Assembly (NCBI RefSeq): GCF_036327775.1
Contig: NZ_CP109598.1
Coordinates: forward strand, 4,402,001-4,466,000
DNA from: Streptomyces sp. NBC_01498
Lineage (GTDB): Bacteria > Actinomycetota > Actinomycetes > Streptomycetales > Streptomycetaceae
Length of the DNA stretch: 64,000 nucleotides
Reading direction: 5' to 3'
The notes under the pieces were generated by a model. It did not search any database. It was not told the DNA's origin and saw only the letters and a program-made list of their open reading frames with translations. Made by a program: the position numbers and the translations under genes. Each line of letters opens with the position of its first letter. Within the stretch, counting starts at the first letter, position 1. Shown piece after piece: positions 47,731-56,665 of this stretch.

Positions 47731-49029
47731 ATGGCCGATGCCGCACTGCGGCTGAGCACTCTTGCCGAGGAACTGCTGGGAGCCCCGCTCCCCGTACGTG
47801 TCCGGGCCTGGGACGGCAGCGAGTCCGGCCCGCCGGACGGACCCACCGTCGTCGTCCGGCACCGCCGGGCCCTGCGCCGGCTGCTCTGGAAGCCGGGCGA
47901 GCTGGGCCTGGCCCGCGCCTGGGTGGCCGGCGAGATCGACATCGACGGCGATCTGTACGCCGCGCTCGAAGGGATCGCCGGACTCGTCTGGGAACGCGAT
48001 CCCGACCCCGGCGCCAAGGAGTCCGTACACCCGCTGCTCGACCCCCGGATGCGCGCCGCCGCCAAGGGCATCGTGGAGATCGCCGGGCCCTGGCCGCCGC
48101 CCCCGCCGCCCCCGGAGGAGGTACGGCGCAGAACCGGCGCCCTGCACACCAGACACCGCGACAGAGCCGCGATCAGCCACCACTACGACGTCGGCAACGA
48201 CTTCTACGCGATGGTCCTCGGACCGTCCATGGTCTACTCCTGCGCCTACTTCGCCGAGCCCGGCGCCACACTGGAGGACGCCCAGCGCGACAAGCTCGAC
48301 CTGGTCTGCCGCAAGCTCGGACTGACGGAGGGCGACCGGCTGCTCGACGTCGGCTGCGGCTGGGGCTCCATGGCCATCCACGCGGCGCGCGAGTACGGCG
48401 CACAGGTCACCGGCGTCACACTCTCCCGCGAGCAGGCCGCCTTCGCGCGCAAGCGCATCGCCGAGGAGGGCCTCACCGACCGGATCGAGATCCGCATCCA
48501 GGACTACCGGGACGTCAGGGACGGCCCGTACGACGCGATCTCCTCCATCGGCATGGCCGAACACGTCGGCTCGGTCCGCTACCGCGAGTACGCCGACGAC
48601 CTCTTCGCGCTCCTCAAGCCCGGCGGCCGGCTGCTCAACCACCAGATCGCCCGGCGCCCGGCGCACGACGAGTCCGACTACCGCATCGACGACTTCATCG
48701 ACGCGTACGTCTTCCCGGACGGCGAACTGGCCCCGCTCGGCCGCACGGTGGGCACCCTGGAGGAGGCGGGCTTCGAGGCCCGGGACGTCGAATCCCTGCG
48801 CGAGCACTACGCGCTGACGCTCCGTCACTGGGTGCGGAATCTGGAGCGGCACTGGCCCGAGGCGGTACGGGCCACCTCACCCGGCCGGGCCCGGGTCTGG
48901 CGGCTCTACATGGCCGCGTCGGCGCTGGCCTTCGAACGCAACAGGATCGGCGTCAACCAGATCCTGGCGGTACGGCCCCCCGACACGGGCAGCTCCGGCC
49001 TCCCGCTGCGGACCCGCACCTGGCACTGA
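47731..49029 (+). CDS. cyclopropane-fatty-acyl-phospholipid synthase-family methyltransferase
   Basis: This is a SAM-dependent enzyme that methylates or cyclopropanates unsaturated membrane acyl chains. The ATG at 47731 lies 8 bases after GGAGG. The 432-residue chain has an N-terminal lipid-binding SCP2-like region (VVVRHRRALRRLLWKPGELG to AWVAGEIDIDGDL). The conserved RDRAAISHHYDVGNDFYAMV follows near residues 146-165, then MVYSCAYF. The SAM motif is LLDVGCGWGSMAIHAA near 205-220, and IGMAEHVG is near 275. It continues to the C-terminal HWVRNLERHW. All motif residues expected for CFA synthases, including the Glu and His around MAEHVG, are present. It is monocistronic, flanked by terminators. 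Confidence 0.93.
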   Translation: MADAALRLSTLAEELLGAPLPVRVRAWDGSESGPPDGPTVVVRHRRALRRLLWKPGELGLARAWVAGEIDIDGDLYAALEGIAGLVWERDPDPGAKESVHPLLDPRMRAAAKGIVEIAGPWPPPPPPPEEVRRRTGALHTRHRDRAAISHHYDVGNDFYAMVLGPSMVYSCAYFAEPGATLEDAQRDKLDLVCRKLGLTEGDRLLDVGCGWGSMAIHAAREYGAQVTGVTLSREQAAFARKRIAEEGLTDRIEIRIQDYRDVRDGPYDAISSIGMAEHVGSVRYREYADDLFALLKPGGRLLNHQIARRPAHDESDYRIDDFIDAYVFPDGELAPLGRTVGTLEEAGFEARDVESLREHYALTLRHWVRNLERHWPEAVRATSPGRARVWRLYMAASALAFERNRIGVNQILAVRPPDTGSSGLPLRTRTWH

Positions 49030-49141
49030 GCGGGCACCCCGGGCGGCACGGGGGCAGGGTGGCATGGGGGCCGTAGGACGTACGGCCCCCTCCGCAGCAC
49101 GTACGGCCCCGCCCACCACCCACAGCGGCCCTCCGTCGCAC

Positions 49142-49183
49142 GGCGAAGGGGCCCGCGTCCACGAGGACGCGGGCCCCTTCGCC
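49142..49183. terminator. 19-bp hairpin between convergent CFA-synthase and permease genes
   Basis: Arms 49142-49160 and 49165-49183 pair perfectly around a 4-base loop, in the gap between two genes facing each other. With a GAAGGGG/CCCCTTC base it can terminate in both directions. Confidence 0.85.
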
Positions 49184-49221
49184 CCACCACCGCGCGCACC
49201 GGGCGCGGGGCGGCCCCGGAC

Positions 49222-51765
49222 TCACTCCGTCTTGATCGCCGTCAGCATGTTCAGCCGCGCCGCGCTCCGCGCCGGCCAGAGCGCGGCCAGCACCCCCACC
49301 AGCCCGGCGAGCAGCAGGAAGATCCCGATCCGGTCCCACGGCAGCACCAGTTCGTACGACGGGATCGAGGACCGGATGGTCTCGCCGACCGCCCAGGCCA
49401 GGAACGCGCCCAGCCCGACACCGATCAGCGCGCCGAAGACCGAGATCACCACCGCCTCCAGCCGGATCATGCGCTTGACCCGCCGCCGGTCCAGGCCGAT
49501 CGCCCGGAGCATGCCGATCTCCTGCTGGCGCTCGAAGACGGACATGGCGAGGGTGTTGACGACGCCGAGCACCGCGATGATCAGGGCCATGCCCAGCAGG
49601 CCGTACATGATGTTCAGCGCGGTGTTGATCATGCCGCCGAACATGTTCCGGATGTCCTGCTGGTCGGCGACCGTGATGGCCGGGTTGTCGCCCAGCGCGT
49701 CGATCAGGGCCTTCTCGTTGGCCTCGGTCGCACCGCCCGCCATCGACACGAACACCTGGCCCGTGTGCGGCTTCTCCTCGTGCGGGTCCAGCAGAGCCGT
49801 GGAGATCAGGGTCGGAGAGGCGAACTCGTTGGGCTCGTAGGTGGCGCCGATCGTCAGCCGGGCCTTCGTGTCGTCCAGGTAGGTGACGGTCACGGTGTCC
49901 CCGGTCTTCCAGCCGCGGGACTTCGCCGTGTCCGAGGCCACCGCGATCGCGTCGCCCTTGAGCGTGTCCAGCGACCCGGTCACGGTCTTCAGGGTGAGCA
50001 CCCGCTCGATGTCCCCGGGGGTCACTCCCGAGGCGAAGCTGTCCTTGCCGTCGATGCTCAGGTACACCGACCGCTGCGGGGACACGGCGCTGACGCCCGG
50101 TGCCTTCTCCAGAGCCGGGACCACCGACTCGTCCAGACCGCCGCCGCTGGCCATCGTGACCATGTAGTCGGCGCTGATGTGGTCCGTGGTCATCCTGTCG
50201 ATGGCCTGGCCGAGCGTGACACCGATGATGGTGAGGCCGGTGACCAGCGTGAGGCCGATGGCCAGCGCGGACGCGGTGGCACCCGTACGGCGCGGGTTGC
50301 GTACCGCGTTCTGCCCGGCGAGCTTGCCCGCGACGCCCCACAGCCGGTTCAGCAGCGGCTGTACGAGGGCGATGACCGGCCGGGACAGCAGCGGGATCAG
50401 CACGATGATGCCGACCAGGGAGAAGAAGGCACCGCCGCCGACCAGCAGCCGGCCGTTGTCCCCGGCGGCCGAGGCGCCCGCGACGATCAGGGCGGCGCCG
50501 AGGAGCGTGAGCACCGCGCCGATGGAGTTGCGCAGGACGAGCGACTTCATGGTGGCCACCGCGTGCACACTGCTCATCGCGGCGACCGGCGGGATCTTCG
50601 CGGCCCGGCGGGCGGGCAGCCAGGCGGCGATGAGGGTGATCACCACGCCGACCCCGAACGCGGCGGCCACGGCGACCGGCGAGATCACCAGCGGTCCGGC
50701 GGGCACCCGCGCCCCGAAGGAGCTCATGGCCGAGCGCAGCGCGACGGCGAGGCCGATTCCGAGGACGAAGCCGACGGCGGACGCGAAGAGGCCCACGAGC
50801 AGCGCCTCGATCATCACCGAGCGCTTGACCTGGCGGCGCGAGGCGCCGACGGCGCGCAGCAGGGCCAGTTCCTTGGTGCGCTGGGCGACGAGCATGGTGA
50901 AGGTGTTGGAGATCAGGAAGATCCCGACGAAGAGCGCGACGGCCGCGAAGGCGAGCAGCATCTGGTTGATGCCGCTGAGCTGGCTCTCTATCTGTTCGGC
51001 CTGCTCCTTGGCGAGTTGGTCGCCGGTCCGGGCGTCGGCGTTCTCCGGCAGCAGCGGTTCGACGGCGCCGAGGATCCGCGTCCCGGAGGCGCCGGGTGCG
51101 GCCGTGACGGTCGCGTCCGTGAAGAAGCCCGGCTCCAGATAGAGCTTCTGGGCGACCGAGGTCTCGAAGAGGACCAGGCTGCCGCCCGCGTTGACCTGTC
51201 CGTCCTCGGTGGTGAAGATCCCGGAGAGGGTGTACTCCTTCACCGGTCCGTTGGTGGAGACCCTGACCCGGTCACCGACCGCGTACTCGCCCCGGGTGGC
51301 CGTGGACCGGTCGAGCGCGACCTGGTCGGGCTCGACGGGCCCCGTGCCGTCGGTGAAGTCGTGCGCGGGGTCCTTTCCGTCCTTGCCGGGGGCGTAGTTG
51401 GTGCCGCTGTTGGACCAGCCGTCCCCGATGAGCCTGCCGTCCGGGTCGGCCACCCCGGCGAAGCCACTGACCCGCCCGGTGACGGAGGCGACGCCGTCGA
51501 GGGCGGCGATCCGGTCCAGGGTCTCGGGCCGGAGGCCGGGGTCCTCCTTCTTGTCGTCGGAGCGCGCGGTCCCGGGGCCGGAGGCGGAGATGGCGACGGC
51601 CACGTCCTTGTAGCTCTTGGCCGACTGTTTGTTGAAGGCGTTGCCGAGGGTGTCGGTGAAGACCAGGGTGCCGGAGACGAAGGCCACGCCGAGCATGACG
51701 GCGAGCACGGTCATCAGCAGCCGGGCCTTGTGCGCGAGCACGGTGCGCAGGGCGGTACGGAACAT
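49222..51765 (-). CDS. FtsX/LolE-like ABC transporter permease, complete
   Basis: This is a membrane subunit of 847 residues for a MacB/LolD-type exporter, paired with the ATPase at 52007. It starts at ATG 51765 (MFRTALRTVLAHKARLLMTV), typical of the family, with the first transmembrane helix at residues 15-35. A large extracytoplasmic domain is followed by three helices near 255-390 (with QRTKELALLRAVGASRRQVK). There is then a second such unit from 480, with FERQQEIGMLRAIGLDRRRV near 755 and the final helices at 780-840. It is homologous to the truncated gene at the start of the window. The physiological substrate is not known; lipids, lipoproteins or cell-wall hydrolase activation are family possibilities. 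Confidence 0.93.
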   Translation of the reverse strand: MFRTALRTVLAHKARLLMTVLAVMLGVAFVSGTLVFTDTLGNAFNKQSAKSYKDVAVAISASGPGTARSDDKKEDPGLRPETLDRIAALDGVASVTGRVSGFAGVADPDGRLIGDGWSNSGTNYAPGKDGKDPAHDFTDGTGPVEPDQVALDRSTATRGEYAVGDRVRVSTNGPVKEYTLSGIFTTEDGQVNAGGSLVLFETSVAQKLYLEPGFFTDATVTAAPGASGTRILGAVEPLLPENADARTGDQLAKEQAEQIESQLSGINQMLLAFAAVALFVGIFLISNTFTMLVAQRTKELALLRAVGASRRQVKRSVMIEALLVGLFASAVGFVLGIGLAVALRSAMSSFGARVPAGPLVISPVAVAAAFGVGVVITLIAAWLPARRAAKIPPVAAMSSVHAVATMKSLVLRNSIGAVLTLLGAALIVAGASAAGDNGRLLVGGGAFFSLVGIIVLIPLLSRPVIALVQPLLNRLWGVAGKLAGQNAVRNPRRTGATASALAIGLTLVTGLTIIGVTLGQAIDRMTTDHISADYMVTMASGGGLDESVVPALEKAPGVSAVSPQRSVYLSIDGKDSFASGVTPGDIERVLTLKTVTGSLDTLKGDAIAVASDTAKSRGWKTGDTVTVTYLDDTKARLTIGATYEPNEFASPTLISTALLDPHEEKPHTGQVFVSMAGGATEANEKALIDALGDNPAITVADQQDIRNMFGGMINTALNIMYGLLGMALIIAVLGVVNTLAMSVFERQQEIGMLRAIGLDRRRVKRMIRLEAVVISVFGALIGVGLGAFLAWAVGETIRSSIPSYELVLPWDRIGIFLLLAGLVGVLAALWPARSAARLNMLTAIKTE

Positions 51766-52006
51766 GGTGGGAGTCCAGGTGAAGTGGGCAGGGCGAACGG
51801 GCGGCGGGGCCCCGGGAGGGCGCGGCCGTGGAGGGCGGTGCCTGGGTGTCGCGTGGTGTCGCGTGGGTCGGGACGTGGGTGTCGGGTCGGGCCGGTACGG
51901 CCGGCGCGGGGCCGGTCGGGTGCCGGGTGCCTGGCGGCGGGCCGTACGCCGGGTTGTCGGGCGCCGGCTCGTACGCGCGGCCGTCAGGGGTGCCGGGCGG
52001 TGGGCG

Positions 52007-52774
52007 TCAGCTCGTACGGCCCTTGGCGTCGAACGCCTTCATCCGGTCGAGCACCCCGTCCGCGGACGGGTCCCGCATCTCGTCGACGATCCGGCCGTCG
52101 GCGAGGAAGATCACCCGGTCCGCGTACGAGGCGGCGACCGGGTCGTGCGTCACCATGACGACGGTCTGACCCAGCTCCCGAACGGAATTACGCATGAAGC
52201 CCAGCACCTCCGCGCCGGCCCGGGAGTCGAGGTTTCCGGTCGGCTCGTCGCCGAAGATGATCTCGGGGCGGGAGGCCAGCGCGCGGGCGACGGCCACGCG
52301 CTGCTGCTGGCCGCCGGAGAGCGCGGCGGGGCGGTGGTGGAGCCGGTCCTTGAGGCCGATCATCGTGATCACCTCGTCGAGCCACCGCTGGTCGGGTTTG
52401 CGGCCCGCGATGTCCATGGGGAGGGTGATGTTCTCCAGGGCCGTCAGGGTCGGCAGCAGGTTGAACGCCTGGAAGATGAAGCCGATCTTGTCCCGGCGGA
52501 GCTGGGTGAGCTGCTTGTCCTTGAGCGTGCCCAGCTCGGTCTCGCCGATCCGAACCGAACCGGCGCTGAAGCTGTCGAGACCGGCCACACAGTGCATGAG
52601 GGTCGACTTGCCGGACCCGGACGGGCCCATGATCGCGGTGAACTCACCCTGCCGGAAGTCGACGCTGACCTGGTCCAGGGCGACCACCTGCGTCTCGCCC
52701 TGCCCGTAGACCTTGGACAGGCCGGAGGCGTGGGCCGCCACGGCGTGGGCGCGGAGGAGGGGCATGGTCGTCAC
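52007..52774 (-). CDS. LolD/MacB-like ABC transporter ATP-binding protein
   Basis: This is the ATPase partner of the FtsX-like permease that follows it at 51765, with a 241-base gap. The GTG start at 52774 has AGGAG 7 bases upstream; an ATG nine bases further in is the alternative. The 255-residue chain has Walker A GPSGSGKSTLMHCVAGLD near residues 50-67, Q-loop IFQAFNLLP near 98-106, and LSGGQQQRVAVARALA near 150. Walker B is IIFGDEPTGNLDS near 169-181, and the H-loop is in VTHDPVAA. These are the sequence marks of the LolD/FtsE subfamily, which couple ATP use to mechanical movement of the permease. Confidence 0.95.
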   Translation of the reverse strand: MTTMPLLRAHAVAAHASGLSKVYGQGETQVVALDQVSVDFRQGEFTAIMGPSGSGKSTLMHCVAGLDSFSAGSVRIGETELGTLKDKQLTQLRRDKIGFIFQAFNLLPTLTALENITLPMDIAGRKPDQRWLDEVITMIGLKDRLHHRPAALSGGQQQRVAVARALASRPEIIFGDEPTGNLDSRAGAEVLGFMRNSVRELGQTVVMVTHDPVAASYADRVIFLADGRIVDEMRDPSADGVLDRMKAFDAKGRTS

Positions 52775-53210
52775 GGGAGGGCTCCTTCGAGGAGGTACGG
52801 CGTGTGGTGCGGTGGATGGAACTCATCCTCCCGACCGCCCGGCCGCCGGTCGTCACTCCTCATGCCCGTTCCGGGGGCCCTCTCCGGTCGGACCGCGCGA
52901 CTGCTCCGTACTCCTCCGGGATGACTCCGACCCCGACTCCCGTCAACCTGACGTCTCTCTGTCACACGATCGACTGCCGCGAGCAAACCGTGTGCGGGGA
53001 GTGGCGAATAGTGGACAGAGAGCGGCGAGTTTCCGTCATATCCCAAGGTCCGGATCAAGACCTTCGTCCTGCTTCCGGCATGTGCCGATGGCGTGTTACC
53101 AGGGCTGACACTCCCTCAGGTGCCAATAAAATCAGACAGGATGGACCAGAGCGCTCGGCCGTCCGGGGGTCCTCCCGGATAGGCTCGTGAGCCGACGCGG
53201 AGCCGCGTAC
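52775..53210. other. intergenic region upstream of the exporter ATPase and bldA
   Basis: These 436 bases separate the minus-strand exporter from the plus-strand tRNA. A lower-GC section around 53010-53150 (GTCATATCCC, AATAAAATCAGACAGG) is the likely bldA promoter area; the remainder would hold the exporter promoter. I see no gene. Confidence 0.5.
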
Positions 53211-53294
53211 GCCCGGATGGTGGAATGCAGACACGGCGAGCTTAAACCTCGCTGCCCCAAATGGGGCGTACCGGTTCAAGTCCGGTTCCGGGCA
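53211..53294 (+). tRNA. bldA: tRNA-Leu, anticodon UAA (bldA)
   Basis: This is an 84-base class II tRNA with acceptor GCCCGGA pairing with TCCGGGC and discriminator A at 53294. The anticodon stem is GCGAG/CTCGC with loop CTTAAAC, giving anticodon UAA (53243-53245). The variable arm is GCCCC-AAAT-GGGGC, and the T loop is GGTTCAAGTCC. CCA is not encoded. In Streptomyces the only tRNA with this anticodon is BldA. It reads the rare UUA codon and so controls morphological differentiation and many antibiotic regulators (established knowledge). Three genes in this same window carry UUA codons. Confidence 0.97.
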
Positions 53295-53717
53295 CACTCT
53301 CTGAACCCGCGCTGACCTGCGACGATCGATTCTCCCCTGATTTCTTGCCTCTGAGGCACAGTTCTGCTGAAACGTCTCTGCGCATCGCCACGATCGGTCA
53401 ACTGGATTGAAAAGTAAAGCTTTTGACGCAGAGTCAGTTCCAGGAGTCGATGAATCCGCAGCTCAGACCCCTTGAACGGCTTGTCGAGTGCGCGTCAATC
53501 CCCGGATTTCCGGTCCCGCGCGAGGCGTCGGCGCGAGCCCCTCGGAGGGGGCGGAACGGACCTCCCGGGGGCACCCGCGAGCCCCCCGGCGGACGCGGTG
53601 CGCGGGCCCCCGCGTCACGATCGTGGAAAGATCCTCCTGGGGCACTAGGGTGTTCCCTTTGCTCCCCTATTACTCTTGTGCCAAGGCCGCGCAAGGTGGC
53701 CGCCATGGAGGAGTGAG
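53295..53717. other. intergenic region between bldA and the Bax-inhibitor gene
   Basis: Just downstream of the tRNA lies a relatively AT-rich stretch (53318-53420, for example GAAAAGTAAAGCTTTTG). A GC-rich run then carries an inverted GGGGGC/GCCCCC pattern near 53560-53610. Close to the next gene there is CCCTTTGCTCCCCTATTACT, a likely promoter area. No gene is supported. Confidence 0.45.
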
Positions 53718-54602
53718 ATGAGGAGCAGCAACCCGGTCTTCTCGCGACGGGGCTTCAGCCGCGACAACGGCCAAGCGGGCTTCAACGCGGCGCCGCAGGC
53801 CGGGGGCCCCGCCGTAGGTACGCAGAATCCGTACGCGACCAACCCGTACGCCACCAACCCCTACGCCCCGCAGACGGACGGCCAGTTCGGCGCCGGGCCG
53901 CAGGCGCCCGCCCGCGCCGGGGTCATGACGATCGACGACGTCGTGACGCGCACCGCGTCCACGCTCGGCACGGTCGTCCTCACCGCCGTCCTCGCCTGGG
54001 TCCTGCTCCCGGTGGACCAGGACAACCTCGGCAAGTCCTACGGCATCGCCATCGGCGCGGCCCTGGTCGCCTTGGTCCTGGCCCTGGTGCAGTCCTTCAA
54101 GCGCAAGCCGACCCCGGCGCTGATCCTGGCCTACGCGGCCTTCGAGGGCGTCTTCCTCGGCGTGATCAGCAACACGGTCAGCACGTACCTGTCGCCGGGC
54201 GTCGTCGTCCAGGCCGTGATGGGCACCATGGCGGTCTTCGCCGGCGTGCTGATCGCGTACAAGATGCGCTGGATCCGGGTCACCCGCCGCTTCTACGGCT
54301 TCGTGATGGCCGCGGCGATGGGCTTCGTGCTCCTCATGGCCGCCAACCTGCTGTTCAGCGTCTTCGGCGGCGGTGACGGCCTCGGCTTCCGCAGCGGCGG
54401 CCTCGGCATCCTCTTCGGCGTGATCGGCATCATCCTCGGCGCGTGCTTCCTGGCGCTCGACTTCAAGCAGGTCGAGGACGGCGTGACGTACGGCGCGCCC
54501 CGCGAGGAGTCCTGGATGGCGGCCTTCGGCCTCACCATGACCCTGGTCTGGATCTACCTGGAGATGCTGCGGCTCTTCTCGATCCTGAGCGGCAACGACT
54601 AG
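53718..54602 (+). CDS. Bax inhibitor-1/YccA family membrane protein
   Basis: This is a polytopic membrane protein of 294 residues. The ATG at 53718 follows GGAGGAG. The N-terminal 65 residues are hydrophilic, rich in Gln/Gly/Ala/Pro, with a duplicated Tyr-Ala-Thr-Asn-Pro motif. Seven transmembrane helices follow from about residue 80, including TVVLTAVLAWVLLPV, LILAYAAFEGVFLGVISNT and LGILFGVIGIILGACFLALDF. It ends with the conserved acidic segment QVEDGVTYGAPREESWMAAFG before the last helix. Relatives form pH-dependent calcium leak channels, but the bacterial role is poorly known. It is followed by a strong terminator and appears to be a single-gene unit. Confidence 0.93.
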   Translation: MRSSNPVFSRRGFSRDNGQAGFNAAPQAGGPAVGTQNPYATNPYATNPYAPQTDGQFGAGPQAPARAGVMTIDDVVTRTASTLGTVVLTAVLAWVLLPVDQDNLGKSYGIAIGAALVALVLALVQSFKRKPTPALILAYAAFEGVFLGVISNTVSTYLSPGVVVQAVMGTMAVFAGVLIAYKMRWIRVTRRFYGFVMAAAMGFVLLMAANLLFSVFGGGDGLGFRSGGLGILFGVIGIILGACFLALDFKQVEDGVTYGAPREESWMAAFGLTMTLVWIYLEMLRLFSILSGND

Positions 54603-54638
54603 CGGTGACGGCCGCCGGTTGTGCGGCGTTACGGCGGA

Positions 54639-54668
54639 GGGGTCCGCGGGCAGCAGCCCGCGGGCCCC
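54639..54668. terminator. 13-bp hairpin between convergent genes
   Basis: Arms 54639-54651 and 54656-54668 pair with one G-U around a 4-base AGCA loop. They lie between the Bax-inhibitor gene and the convergent DUF4287 gene, so the hairpin can serve both. Confidence 0.75.
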
Positions 54669-54692
54669 TTCCGTCGTCTCCGCGCGTCGGGG

Positions 54693-54923
54693 TCAGCCGA
54701 AGCGGCGGGCCGCCCGCCTCAGGTCGTGCTCGTGGATGATCGCCTTGGCGTGCCCGTACGCGAGCTCGTGCTCGCCGCGCAGCCAGGCGACCTTCTCGTC
54801 GAAGCGCACGAGGGCCGGGCCCTCGTCGACCGTGCGGAGCCAGTCGGAGACTTCGCGGCCGGTGCGGTCGGGGATACGGGACAACAGGTTGCGGTGGGTC
54901 TCTTCGGAGAAGACAAGGGACAT
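54693..54923 (-). CDS. DUF4287-type small protein
   Basis: This is a 76-residue protein from ATG 54923 (MSLVFSEETHRNLLSRIPDR). The sequence EVSDWLRTVDEGPALVRFDEKVAWLRGEHELAYGHAKAIIHEHDLRRA, read in two halves around residue 45, shows the DUF4287 pattern with YGHAKAIIHEHD at its end. It is helical, has no signal or membrane segment, and has no known biochemical activity. It is convergent with the Bax-inhibitor gene and divergent from the 110-aa hypothetical. Confidence 0.75.
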   Translation of the reverse strand: MSLVFSEETHRNLLSRIPDRTGREVSDWLRTVDEGPALVRFDEKVAWLRGEHELAYGHAKAIIHEHDLRRAARRFG

Positions 54924-55026
54924 CGGCGCCTCCGGACGCTGCTTCGCGCGTACTGGTCCTTCACGTCACCGTGCCCGAGCGTTGGCCCGTTGGCAACAGT
55001 CCCGGAAGGGCGCGTAGGGTCGCGGC

Positions 55027-55359
55027 GTGCTTGATACGACGCGTCTGACCGCCGCCGCGGACCGATTCGCGGACCGGCTCCGGGCGGCCCCGCAGAGTGC
55101 GCTCCGGCGCGGGGCCGCGGCCGAGGGGCTGGCCCTGGCCAGGGAACTGTCCGCGACGGCCCAGCGTCTCGAAGCCCCGGAGGGCGCCCCGCCGGCCCCG
55201 CCGAGGATCATGCCGGACGCCGGCGCGTTCGCCGTCGCCGATCAACTCGCCGTCGCCGTCGGGGACCTGACGGAGGCACTGCGAACGGCCCCGTCCGCGG
55301 CGGAGCTGGACGAGGCCGTGAGAGCGGTGGAGCGGGCCGCGGCTAGAGCGAGGCTATGA
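55027..55359 (+). CDS. 110-aa hypothetical protein, helical
   Basis: I do not recognise a family. It starts with GTG at 55027 (VLDTTRLTAAADRFADRLRA). The product is Ala/Arg/Glu-rich, almost certainly helical, with a central Pro-rich hinge (APEGAPPAPPRIMPDAGAF) between two helical parts. There is no signal peptide. Its 3' end overlaps the convergent gene at 55343 by 17 bases. Codon bias is normal for the genome, which supports coding. Confidence 0.65.
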   Translation: MLDTTRLTAAADRFADRLRAAPQSALRRGAAAEGLALARELSATAQRLEAPEGAPPAPPRIMPDAGAFAVADQLAVAVGDLTEALRTAPSAAELDEAVRAVERAAARARL

Positions 55360-56428
55360 CCCGGTCGGCGAGTACGTAGATGTGGTCGCCGGCGGTGTCG
55401 TCCTCCGTCGCACCGGGGCCGGCCGTACCGGGCCCGTCGCCCGTACTGGCGGCGACACCGCTGGAGAACGTGAGGGCGTACGCCCCCGAGACGCCCGAGC
55501 CGCCCAGCAGGAACGGCGTACCGCCGTCGCGCAGCGCGCCCGCCAGGCGTTCGGCGGTCTCGCGGTGGCCCGGCGTCATGCAGAGCGTCGTACCGTCCGT
55601 GAAGACGTACACGTCGAGCGTGCCCAGCGGGCCGGGGCGGACGTCGGCGAGCGCGGTCCGGGCGCCGGCCAGCTCCTCCAGCCGCGCGACGGTGCGCTCG
55701 TGGTCGGTGATCACGGGCGTACGGACCGGGACGAAGTCCGGGTGCGACGGGTGCCGGCGGCGGGCGGCGGCCAGCTCGGGGGAGTCCTCGGCGTACTCAC
55801 CGACCTCACTCACCTCACTGACCTCGCTCAGGTCCGGCAGCGCGCCCAGGCCGGCGCGGGTGTCGGGGTGCTCGTCCAGGTCCTCGTACGCGGCGGGGTC
55901 GCCCGCGTCCGGCTCGCCGTGCTCGCGCAGCCCGGCGAGTTCCGCCAGTTCCGCGAGGTCGTCGTAGTCCTCCTCCACCGCGCGGCGGGCCCGGTCGGCC
56001 CGGTCGAGGGCGTCGAGGTCCAGCGACTCCAGACCCACGAAGTCGGCCTGGCGCGGCACGTAGAACATCCCGTCGTCGCCGCCGGAGCCGGGGCCGCCGA
56101 AGCCGCCCAGCAGTGACGGCGCGTCGGAGGCGTCGCGGGCCTCCTGCGCGGCCCAGAAGGCACGCGCCTCGGCGAGCTCCCGCTCGCGCTCCTCGGCCAG
56201 GGCCTCGGCCACGGCCAGCCGGATGTCCTCGGTGGAGGTGGCGGCCGGTGCCGGTTCGGCGGAGCGGGCCTGCGGTACGGCGACCGGGCCGGCCTCGTTG
56301 GCCAGGGACAGTTCGCCGCGCAGGGCGGTGACCTCTCGTCGCAGCCCATGAGCGGCGTGCAGGGCGGCGACGCCCACGGCGGTCGCGGCGGCCGTGGTGA
56401 GCAGCAGGGCAAGAGACATGGCGCTCAC
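55343..56428 (-). CDS. membrane-anchored hypothetical protein with long acidic middle
   Basis: This is a protein of about 361 residues of unknown function. I favour the GTG at 56428 (GGAG 7 bases upstream) over the TTG at 56449 or the ATG at 56419. One N-terminal transmembrane helix (LALLLTTAAATAVGVAALHA) is followed by a helical, probably coiled-coil segment (residues 25-105, many Glu/Ala/Arg). A very acidic, Leu/Asp/Glu-rich middle comes next, with repeated Ser-Glu-Val units. The C-terminal globular part has LDVYVFTDGTTLCMTPGHR and AYALTFSSGVAAS. It is probably an anchored protein whose C-domain faces the cytoplasm or the wall; orientation is uncertain. It overlaps the convergent 110-aa gene by 17 bases. 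Confidence 0.75.
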   Translation of the reverse strand: MSAMSLALLLTTAAATAVGVAALHAAHGLRREVTALRGELSLANEAGPVAVPQARSAEPAPAATSTEDIRLAVAEALAEERERELAEARAFWAAQEARDASDAPSLLGGFGGPGSGGDDGMFYVPRQADFVGLESLDLDALDRADRARRAVEEDYDDLAELAELAGLREHGEPDAGDPAAYEDLDEHPDTRAGLGALPDLSEVSEVSEVGEYAEDSPELAAARRRHPSHPDFVPVRTPVITDHERTVARLEELAGARTALADVRPGPLGTLDVYVFTDGTTLCMTPGHRETAERLAGALRDGGTPFLLGGSGVSGAYALTFSSGVAASTGDGPGTAGPGATEDDTAGDHIYVLADRVIASL

Positions 56429-56578
56429 TGACTTACTCCCGGTCTTCAATGGTCCCCCGACTTCCTACCTCAGCGTGTCGTGGGGGGCGCGCACGTCGGC
56501 AGTGCATTACGTCATGAATTGGACGGGTCTTTGGACCTGCGGGCCGACGCCATTGCCGCCGTGACCAGGTTAAATGGG

Positions 56579-56613
56579 TCTCCCCCAGGAGGCGGGTCAC
56601 ATCCTGGGGGAGA
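56579..56613. terminator. 12-bp hairpin downstream of the thiolase gene
   Basis: Perfect arms TCTCCCCCAGGA and TCCTGGGGGAGA (56579-56590 and 56602-56613) enclose an 11-base loop, 53 bases past the thiolase stop on the minus strand. It lies between the thiolase and the next minus-strand gene. Confidence 0.65.
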
Positions 56614-56665
56614 TTGCGTCACGACTGGGGATCGACGGGATTCGGCGCGGGGCGCCCGGGGCGGT

